From the NCBI GenBank assembly GCA_015680685.1, contig MNCI01034636.1:1088-47854 (forward strand): 46,767 nucleotides of DNA, read 5' to 3'. This DNA comes from Gnetum montanum (taxonomy: Eukaryota; Streptophyta; Gnetopsida; Gnetales; Gnetaceae). The notes beneath the pieces were generated by a model. That model did no database searches, had not been told where the DNA came from, and was given only the letters and a program-made list of their open reading frames with translations. The translations under genes were made by a program, and so were the position numbers. Shown here piece after piece: positions 35,122 to 44,180 of the stretch (its first letter is position 1; the number at the start of each line of letters is the position of its first letter).

Positions 35122-35176
35122 ATTAAGTTAATTATTGCTTGGGAAATTGGTTGTGGATTTTTTTTTCAATTTCTAG

Positions 35177-35687
35177 ATGGAACCTAAGAAGAAATAGGTT
35201 CAAGTCCTAAATAGATATATGGAGGGCATGAAATCTATCTGTCAATGAATGGTTGCTTAATTGGATGAGATAAGTGATAATCTAGATAGAAATGCAAGTC
35301 CCATCCATATTCTAATGTACAAAGATAATGAGAATTCACACTCAAATGATGATGATGAAGTTTTATAGCTAGGTAGAGAGAATGATGAGGAAGAATAATC
35401 CAACTATGAAAGTGTTAAAAACCATTAGCCAAGTATTCTAATGGAAACAAATCCACATCATAAAATTATAGTTTTAAGAGCTCCATCAATGATCACTACT
35501 TCTCTTGGTAAGCTCAATGATGAAGATGAAGCAAGGCTTGCTAGAGCATTTAGAAATGCTACAAGACTTTCATACGTAGAACTAAATACTTTTAATTACG
35601 TATATGGTACCAATGCTTTCTCAAGTTGGCTAAAGGTAGTTGACAAGCATTTTGAGTTGGAAGAGGTACAAAATCAATTAAGGGTAT
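35177..35687 (+). pseudogene. gag fragment of element D
   Basis: From the ATG at 35177 (MEPKKK, then a stop) an acidic protein-like stretch runs into the open frame 35441-35863. Its first 82 codons include YGTNAFSSWLKVVDKHFELE, the tryptophan-containing start of a retrotransposon gag domain. At 35688 the sequence changes to the reversed B-family LTR, so the rest of this open frame is not gag. The remainder of the element is not found beyond 44180. Confidence 0.6.
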
Positions 35688-36371
35688 TGTTGGTGACCAT
35701 TTGGGACCAGACCACCAACATTGAGGTGCCTCTAGGTCTCATGACCTTGGGAAGTTACAGGATCAAAGGTGTTCTTCAAATAAGATTTAGGTGCTTGTTG
35801 GTCTCTGGCAACACCAAGGCTCAGATACCTCCAAATAAATTTAGTAGTTATGAAACGTACTAAACATGAGTATGTGTTTTACTGTTATGAATGTTGAAAT
35901 GGTTGGGTTGTGTATGGAATTATAATTGGCTATCATAAAAGAGATTTAGCTATATTTGTCAAATGCTATAAGTTGTTGGAGATTTTTATTTTTTCCAATC
36001 ACTTGATCTATACAATCCCTATAGTACATTACTTTTAACAAATAAAATTTTACAAAAACACTTCAGCATAATTTTGCTAATCTACTCCTAATTTTCCCCA
36101 AAGAAAGTTCCATAAGGAAACTAGAAGTAGATTCTAGATTTAATGGAATTAGAAAGAGAAAGAAAAGAAAGAAAATTTGTGTGAAATCTCAAATATTTAA
36201 GCAAGATAAATTGACATGAGGAGACACTTCACAATAAAGCTATTCCAATTCAATCTAACTATGAATTTTTCCAACCTTCTAAGCTCAACAAGTAATTTCA
36301 TAATAGACAATCTTATTATAGTACCAAAAATGTTGTGTACACAACAAACTATGAGTCTCTATTTTGGCTAT

Positions 36372-37121
36372 TGATGGGACGCGATATTGCATGGGCCGCC
36401 AAGTCTATAAATAAGAGGCGGCTCTCCCTTGTTTCTCAGTTTAGGCCTAAACCGTAGTGAAAGTTTGGTAGTTTTTCCTCTCCAAAGATAGAATAATTTC
36501 CATGTGCCCGTAGCAAGAGCTCCAAAGTGAATGGATCTTTATTCGAGTAAATATTGTACATGAACACAAGTTTGTGTATGGAAATAATGACAAACTTCTT
36601 GGATAAACCTTGTAGTGCATGGACTAGGCTAATTAGAACTTTATTTATTGTTATTTTTTTATCATTTAAATGCTTTATTAGTTAATTAAATCCCTCTCAA
36701 CCCTTCTCTCGTAGTTAAGTGTATTCAGTACAACCACTTCGAGCACATGCGTTACGCTTGGTAATCCCAGTAACAAATAGCATTTGGTAACCAAGGTTGC
36801 ATTGGTTTAGGGTGTGAATGGTAAGTGGGAACGGATGCTGATGCTAGGTTAACTAAGGCTTAGTTAGTTAGTTAAAGTTAGTCAATTAGTCTCTTCACCT
36901 CATTAGCATAGGAGATAAAACACAAAAACTATAAAAATCACATACCTCAAGCTTACTTAACCATACAACCATGACAAATACAAGTAAGTTTGGGAAGACA
37001 ATGAATGATTAACCTTAAGTGTTCCATGAGGCGTGTAGGCACTTAGTCTATGGATTTTGACTGGATTGCGCGTGTAACGCTCATATTCGTATGGTTGAGT
37101 GTAAGGGTACCTCGCCACTCA
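36372..37121 (+). repeat. 5' LTR of element C
   Basis: 750 bp. It lacks about 80 bp of palindromic DNA present near the start of the 3' LTR. TATA box TATAAATA at 36406-36413, 34 bp into the LTR, so the U3 part here is very short. Confidence 0.9.
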
Positions 37122-37125
37122 TCAT

Positions 37126-37143
37126 TGGTGCTGTTGCTGGGGA
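37126..37143 (+). promoter_or_regulatory. Primer-binding site of element C (tRNA-Asp type)
   Basis: TGGTGCTGTTGCTGGGGA differs from the tRNA-Asp site TGGCGCCGTTGCCGGGGA only by three C-to-T changes. It begins four bases after the 5' LTR. Confidence 0.92.
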
Positions 37144-37268
37144 CTAAGTGTTTGTGTGCTAAGTAGAACATAGGAAATTATCCACATCATTAAGAGCTTA
37201 AACAAACCCTTAGGGTTAATTAAATGAAAAATTATATAACGGTTAATCAGCACACTGAATAAGACACA

Positions 37269-39880
37269 ATGTCTTCTTCTTCTTCTTCTCATAAAAGCAC
37301 TTCCCCACCTAGGGATCATACAAGAGACCGTCGGCAATCTAACACACATAACCAAAATCTGCTAGTTCCTCAGGAATTCAGTGTGGTATATATTCATCCG
37401 GATGAGTATATACCCAATTTACCTTTATCCTCCATCAGGATGAACAACTACATTGGCGTGACTTGCAAGGTAACATAGTGTTACCCCAAGATCAGGCAGT
37501 CCCTAACATGCTCCTTCGTGCTCTGGCACAGATAGACATGATGCAAGTATATGATGAATACATTGCAGAAGATTATAACATAAGGAACTACCATCCCATA
37601 GAAGTGCAGCATCAACGGGACTTGTGGCAGGAGAGTCACCACACATCGTTGAAGGGCAAAGGCCCTCGTAATGATTCACCCATCATAAGAGAAATTAGGG
37701 GTGGTGAACCTATCTCAATAGGTTCTCCACAAGATGATGTTCCCTCTCCTAAAAAAAATGAGGAGGTGGGGTATTAGAACCTGTGCTCTATGATACACAA
37801 CCCTGGTTCTGATTCCCATGAACACCAACTGTTCACTGAGGGAACAAAAGCACAAGATAAGGGTGAGCATTCTTATCGTTATCACGATCGGGGCAAGGAA
37901 CACCGAAGAGAAGGTAGGAGACATCTTCATGGCAATGGCTCTCCTTCTTCTTCCCCTTCATCACATCATTCACCCTCTCCTTCAACATCAGGATGTAGTC
38001 ATAAAGAGCACAACGATGAGGATAAGGGTACGCAAAATGAGAGACCTCGACGAGAGAGTCGAGAGCGAGGGCATTCTAGAGAGTCAAGGTATGAATGAAG
38101 GGAAAGTAGGGAACAACGTAGGAATCATAGATGTCATGAGAGAGATGATCATGATGAACCCCTACTTGCCACCCAAAGTATGTTAGATATTACAAAGGCA
38201 ATTAGAATACCTACAAGACATCATAAAGATAGTCGGATCAAAAGATTAGTTATGAATAATATCCCACGCTTCGAAGGGGGATACAATGCTGATCTGAAAA
38301 ATCATTTACAGGAATTCCATGATTCCTATGCATTGCAAAATATTAAGAACAAGTGGAAGAAATTAAAGTTGTTTCCTAGGACACTCATAAAGAAAGCAGA
38401 GAGTTGGTATAGGTCCTTAGAGCCGGAAACCATTAGGAGATGGAGTACGATGTTAGAGTTGTTCAACGATAAATACCAAATGTACTCCAGAGTGTCTAAC
38501 TTGTGTAAGTAGATCCAAGGATGGAAGCAGGATAATCATGAACCCTTGGATGCTACCATGGGCCGATACTATGCACAATGGGATCAACGGGATACCATGG
38601 GCCGATACTATGCTACATCGTTGCCTGGGCCATGGTTACGCACAACGGGATCAACTACATCACCTCATAGATGGGCTAAGACATGAGACTAGAAGAACCC
38701 TTGGGACTTATGCCCAAGGGAGATTATCTGAGCTTATATCCCATGAAATTCATTGATTTTTGGAGCAAGTAGCCAAAGAAGAAGGGGAGCTATGGAAAAG
38801 AGAAAGCACATAAGGGTACAACTGCGATCCTTCCCTCCAAAAGAAGGGAGTGATATTTTGCGATGAGGAGGATGAGTCACCACTCGAGGAGTTGGTGAAT
38901 AGAAAAACATTGCCACTTCAAAAGCTAACAATAGAAGTATCTGCTAAGGTAGATGAAATATGGAGCTCCTTAGATAGTAAAATTGAAACTGTCTTGAGAA
39001 TCGTAGAGGAGTCTAAGTAGGAACAAAGTAGTGACCACGATAAGAAAAAGTGAAGAGATGCAGGCCATGCAAGTAACAAAGGTAAGGGAAAAATGACTAT
39101 CTCCGATGAGGTTGTGGATTTTGACATAGACAATGATGGTGGATGTGATATCTTCCAATATGACCATCCTAAGGGATGTTGTCCAATAATCTCACATCTA
39201 CAAGAGTCCGAGGTGTATGTGCTCAATCTAGGACTTAATAGACGACAAGAACCCCCGAAGGTTACCTTATCCCCAAGGTAACCCAAGGTAGTTTCACCAA
39301 CCATTAACATATTATCCAAGTGGAACTCCGCCACAACCTATCGGGCAACATCAGTAGTGGCAACACCCATAGTCATGGGGGATGCCATCGCCAAGACAAC
39401 AATACCCTTACCGGCAACCAGATCCTTATGGCTATTACATGCTGCAACTAGTTTCTCCAAGTGACTCTATGGGTCACACAACCCCACAACATCACTACCT
39501 AGTTTGGGACTATTTTAGGACTCCTTCTCCCACGGAAGATACACCACACGTGTACCATCCTCTGAATCCATCTACCACTCTTATGTCGATAGTTCCACTA
39601 CCACCCTCTCCAACAATGCAAGGGGAACTTCCCACTCAACCGTAGCAACATAATTCTATGAGAGCTGTAAACCTTCAACCTGCTACTGGTTCTGACAACC
39701 GCAAGTAGAGAAGACCTTTCTTCAAAATCAAAAGCCCAAGTGGTTGAGTCTATGCATGCTCCTCCAACATACAAGGCTTCGGAGCTCCCTTCAAACCAAC
39801 AACAGGGCTTAACGTATATGATTATGTTAATACATACCATTATCGATGGATCAAGGTGGGCCACATTCCCAGGAAACTCT
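37269..39880 (+). pseudogene. gag region of element C
   Basis: Starts at the ATG at 37269 (MSSSSSSHKSTSPPRDHTRD). Frames break at about 37480, 37775, 38100 and later. A His/Arg/Ser/Glu-rich low-complexity section (37790-38180) is followed by the gag core, open at 38180-38512: NIPRFEGGYNADLKNHLQEF, KAESWYRSLEPETIRRWSTM and LELFNDKYQMYSR, the usual Retrotrans_gag order with conserved Trp residues. A 42-bp tandem duplication (38546-38602) repeats the sequence for MGRYYA. Beyond 38760 an acidic and then a Pro/Tyr/Gln-rich region (39290-39650) leads to the protease. No clear CCHC knuckle was found. Confidence 0.75.
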
Positions 39881-40653
39881 CTGACCCTAGAAGTCCCTTA
39901 ATCTACCTCCAAGTCACCAGGAACAAACCTTTTAAGGCTCTTCTTGACTCAAGTTTCGGAGTCAACTTAATCTCATGAGAAATGTATCAAGCTTGGAACC
40001 TGCCTCCACTCAAGAAGAGCAATATTCAACTAGAGCTGGTTGACCAGTCCATCACCATTCCCTTGGGATTGGTGGAGGACATCGTTACCACTATAGGTGG
40101 TTGGTCATACCCAGATGATTTCCTGGTGATAGAAGTCAATAGTAACAAATGGGACTTCCCAATTATAATGGGGAGGGCATGGCTCAGCACCATCAACGTG
40201 TGCCTAGGGATCCATGATCTTTCCTTGGAAATATCTAAGGAAAATATTTATGGAAAGATAGAGAAGAAGAAAGTTTCATGCATCACATACAGTGACTCAG
40301 AGGGTGCTGACATGGAGGAATTCTCAGCATCTCCTGCATGCAACTGGTGTGCCCAAAAAACACAAATACAACGGTGCCTGTATGTAACAGCTTCACAACA
40401 AGAGAACACCCAGTGGTTGAAAACTGATCAAGAAAGAATCCCACCAATATGCATGGAAAAAATTGGGGGAATAACCCATGCTAACAATGAAGGCATAGAT
40501 ACATTGGAGTATGAGCATCATCGACTTTCATCCCTTAACCTGAAAACATCAATCGGGAGAAGTTGGAAACTTCTAAGAAATTCAAATAGACGTTCGTTAT
40601 TTCAGATCTCTCCCTTTCAATTCAGTCATGGGGGAGATGGCCAACTATGCTGA
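39881..40653 (+). pseudogene. Aspartic protease of element C
   Basis: Just upstream of the 223-codon frame 39982-40653 the sequence reads ALLDSSFGVNLIS followed by a stop, then MYQAWNLPPLKKSNIQLELV, SITIPLGLVEDIV and PIIMGRAWLSTINVCLGIHD. This is the two-lobe strand pattern of retroviral-type proteases. The active-site triplet is D-S-S rather than D-T/S-G, so cleavage activity is doubtful even without the stop. The 120 codons after the protease domain have no recognised motif; RT would be expected next but is absent. Confidence 0.75.
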
Positions 40654-42569
40654 TCATTTGGGGCCCTTAGTTCTTTTACATTTTTTGTTTTACACATTTT
40701 TTTTTTACAAATTTTTGTTTTACACATTTTTGTTTTACAAATTTCTTTAACTTTTCTTATTTTTTTTACAACATCATTATACTTTTTCATTTCTTTGTAT
40801 GTGTGTGTTATCCATCTTGTCAACTTTGTCATTTAATAAGTGTTCTTCATGATGGTATGAACTGTTTTCCTATTGATTGCTAATGTTTGGTTTTTACCTT
40901 TAAGTTATGATGTTGATACTAAGGTATATTTCTTTTGATATGACAGGCAATGAGTCTACTTCATCCATTCATCCACAAATTTCTATGGTCTCTCTTGGCT
41001 TGGAACTGTATAGTCCCTTTTTCAATAATCAGAATTATAATGAATCGGTGACTGGGCATTTCTCAAACTAAGGAAAGACACAAGGCTTAAAAAGGGTGTG
41101 ACTTCAAGGGAACTTGGTGCATTTGTGTTGGCCATTCTCTTGGGTGCTTGGATGTTTTCTCCTTGATTTTTCTTACCGTTTCGACATTACCCAATTATTG
41201 GGAAGCTGAGTAAATAAAAATAATAAGTCTTTGCATGGTGTGGTTCTCATGCATACAAAAAAAAAAAAAACAACAACAAGAAGAAAGAAAAAAGTGAGAA
41301 TTCAAAGCACACCGCTTAGATGAAATAATCATGTGGGCTACAAGCATTGGTTATGGAACTAAAATGAACATGTTCCCTCTAACTAAGGCCCTTCTCGCTT
41401 CCCATTCTCTCTTCTCCTTCATTTCATTGGAATGGTGGTGGCTCTTGGGGGAGGAATTCTTGTTATTCAAGTGGATGGATTGGCCGAATGCATTAATGTG
41501 AAGTCAGTGGATATGGTTTGTTTGAGGCCAGACTTGGAATGGGATCTACTAAGTCACATTAATCATGAAACACACAAGGGACTGTACACCACCTTGTTCA
41601 TGAGGCTCCATTCCACTCTCTTCTTTCCATCCTTCTTTCCCCATCTATCACCTCATTGCCGGTTGTATCAGTAGTCCATATCTTGGTGGATGCATTGTTT
41701 TCTTTTGGTAGATTCTTACGGTTAAGACTTTAACTATTGTTTCAAATGACATTTCTAGAGCCTACGGACTCTTTGAATGTGGGTTTGTCAGGGCATTAAG
41801 GGCATGAGCCTACTTTGGGGAGGACCCACTAGCATTCCTATTTGGTGATCCATTAAATTCTTTCCATTAACATTTTTGCAATCCACTCTATTTTGTTCAT
41901 TTCCATCTTGACATCCATTTCATCGACATTATAGTTGTCTCTTTTTCTCCATATTTCTTGTTCTTTTTCTTTCTCCATTCTATCACTATTAGAGGTTTTC
42001 TCTTAGTCATGGGGGTCTTGGTCCAATTTTTTCGATTTTCTCCTAACCCCTACACCTTTGGTAGTCACCACTATTATATCTCCAGATCCGCAGTCAGCCA
42101 TACCACAACTCAGCCAATGGACCTTTCACTGAGGCAAGGTATCAACTACATTGAAATTCATTTACCCTTGCTAATATAAAGACTTTTTTGTGTGTGCAGA
42201 TGGTAATCATGCAACAAGGGATTGGATTTGGAGGGAACACTTGGAATGGATTGGTGCTGAAGCAGCTATGCAAGGAATGAGATCGATGGTGTGCTTACGA
42301 ATGGACAACGAAAGCTGCAATCTTGGCATTGGCAGTAGCAGACTTCTTTTCTCTTCTCTCTTCTCTCTCAGCTGCCAAAGGAGACCTGATGTCAAATTAT
42401 AAAGTGTTCACTCTTGTTGTTCTGAATACCAGTTTTGTTTTGTTCTGTAATGATGATCTGTTCACATGTCATCCCATTCACCATTAGTTCCATTCAAGTC
42501 AATAATCCCATACCTTCCCAATATATTGTAAGGAACTCGAGGATGAGTTTTCATTTAGTCATGGGGGTA
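40654..42569 (+). other. Non-coding 3' region of element C
   Basis: 1.9 kb between protease and 3' LTR. It has a T-rich repeat of TTTTGTTTTACACATT-like units (40670-40760), an A-rich run near 41258-41295, and two short open frames (41432-41674 and 42190-42402) without known domains. TAGTCATGGGGG-type words occur at 40623, 42004 and at the 3' LTR. A pyrimidine tract followed by GTGTGTGCAG at 42190-42200 resembles a splice acceptor. Confidence 0.6.
42556..42569 (+). promoter_or_regulatory. Polypurine tract of element C
   Basis: TAGTCATGGGGGTA ends exactly at the TG of the 3' LTR. The G run is the likely priming site for plus-strand synthesis. Confidence 0.75.
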
Positions 42570-43409
42570 TGATGGGACGTGATATCACATGGGCCATGAT
42601 ATCGCATACTCAATATCATGTCTACCGCAATATCGCATCCCCCGCGATATTGCATATGCGATATCACGGGGTGCTACCAAGTCTATAAATAAGAGGCAGC
42701 TCTCCCTTGTTTCTTAGTTTAGGCCTAAACTGTAGCAAAAATCTAGTAGTTTTTCCTCTCCAGAGATAGAATAATTTCCATGTGCCCACAGTAGGAGCTC
42801 CAAAGTGAATGGATCTTTATTCAAGAAAATATTGTACCTGAACACAAGTTTGTGTACGAAAATAAAGATGAACTTCTTGGATAAACTTTGCAGTGCATGG
42901 ACTAGGCTAATTAGGAATTTATTTATTGTTATTTATTGTTTATCATTTAAATGCTTTATTAGTTAATTAAATCCCTCTCAACCCTTCTCCTGTAGTTAAG
43001 TGCATTTAGTATGACTGCTTAGAGCACGTGTGTTACGCTTGGTAATCCCAGTAACGAATAGCATTTGGTAACCAAGGTTGCATTGGTTCAGGGTGTGAAT
43101 GGTAAGTGGGAACGGATGTTGATGCTCAGTTAATTAAGGCTTAGTTAGTTAGTTAAAGTTAGTCAATTAGTCTCTTTACCCTTCACCTCATTAGCATAGG
43201 ATATAAAACATAAAAACTATAAAAATCACATACCTCAAGCTTACTTAACCATACAACCATGAAAAATACAAGTAAGTCTGGGAAGACAACGAATGATTAA
43301 CCTTAAGTGTTCCATGAGGCGTGTAGGGACTTAGTCTGCGGAGTTTGACCAGATCGCGTGTGTAATGTTCGTATTCATATGGTTGAGTGTAGGGGTACCT
43401 CGCCACTCA
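42570..43409 (+). repeat. 3' LTR of element C
   Basis: 840 bp. Matches the 5' LTR apart from substitutions, a 6-bp difference (near 43175) and an extra block of about 80 bp at 42597-42676 made of GATATCGCAT-type palindromes. TATA box TATAAATA at 42684-42691. Confidence 0.9.
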
Positions 43410-44180
43410 TTAGCTACTAAATAGTTGTCATAGATTGCATTCAACAAAGCCTTCAAAAAATTTGACACTTTCAAGATTGAAATACTAAGGCAATACACTT
43501 TAAAATAATGAAGTTATTTTAGTTATCTCAAAATACCAAAGATTTTCCTAGATCCTCCATTCTCAAAACAGACAATTTCATTAAAACATTACTATTAAAT
43601 TGCTCTTGAGGCTTTTCAACAACATAAGCTATTCTAAAAAAAATCTTAATAGGAGTCTAATATTGTGCACAAACAAAGCTATAAAAGCAACATAGGATAA
43701 ATCCCAAAATTAAATGCCAAGCACAATACTATCTAAACTATTAGCTAAGCAAATAAAAGAAAATGGAAAAAATGAACTCACAGAATTTTAAAAAGAAGAT
43801 AAATTAATATCTTTAATAAGGCATGTTTTTATAATCTTCAATATTCTTCAAAGTTTCACCACCACACCACCTCCCCTACTTTCCTTTTTAATTCTACCCT
43901 TGCAACCTTTATATCGTAGCCTTTGGGTAGTTATAATAATCATGAGAGGTTAAGGTGAATAATAAATATCCAAATAATTTATTCATAACTACTTTATATT
44001 TGTAAGAAAATTTAGCCATAGTTGGCAAGTGTCTCACATCCTTACAAATATCTAAGAGATCAAATTATAACTTACCTAGGAAGTTATAACTTCTATAGAA
44101 AGTTACAAATTTGTAGAAGATAAAGGTATATTTGACACTTGTCCATAAATTTCTTGCCTTATTTATTAAATAAAAAATTT

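Larger units (their letters stand above)
36372..43409 (+). mobile_element. Element C: gag-protease-only LTR retrotransposon
   Basis: A 7038-bp element inserted in B'. LTRs 36372-37121 and 42570-43409 begin TGATGGGACG and end CGCCACTCA. A tRNA-Asp-type PBS follows the 5' LTR and ATGGGGGTA precedes the 3' LTR. The interior codes for gag and an aspartic protease only; 40654-42569 has no RT, RNase H or integrase signal. It would need these enzymes from a related full element. Left flank GCTAT and right flank TTAGCTA share GCTA, an imperfect target duplication. LTR similarity by eye is the highest of the LTR pairs here, suggesting the youngest insertion. Confidence 0.85.
35688..44180 (-). mobile_element. 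B': reversed family-B LTR, split by element C
   Basis: 35688-36371 and 43410 to about 44180 together are the reverse complement of the last 1.5 kb of the LTRs of element B. The copy starts TGTTGGTGACCATTTGGGAC at 35688, which is the LTR terminus in reverse. Its TATA region (TATAAAGG in reverse, near 43907) and GTTATAAC words are retained. The 5' two thirds of the B LTR, including the ORF, are not found beyond about 44180. The copy is therefore either truncated or from a shorter LTR subfamily. Confidence 0.75.

Noticed and set aside
35688-35863. C-terminal half of the 140-codon frame 35441-35863
   Set aside because: From 35688 the DNA is the reversed B-family LTR, so this part is a chimeric extension and not gag.
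40626-40832. Minus-strand frame with repeated KMCKTK-like units
   Set aside because: Produced by the T-rich ACACATTTTT repeat at 40670-40760.
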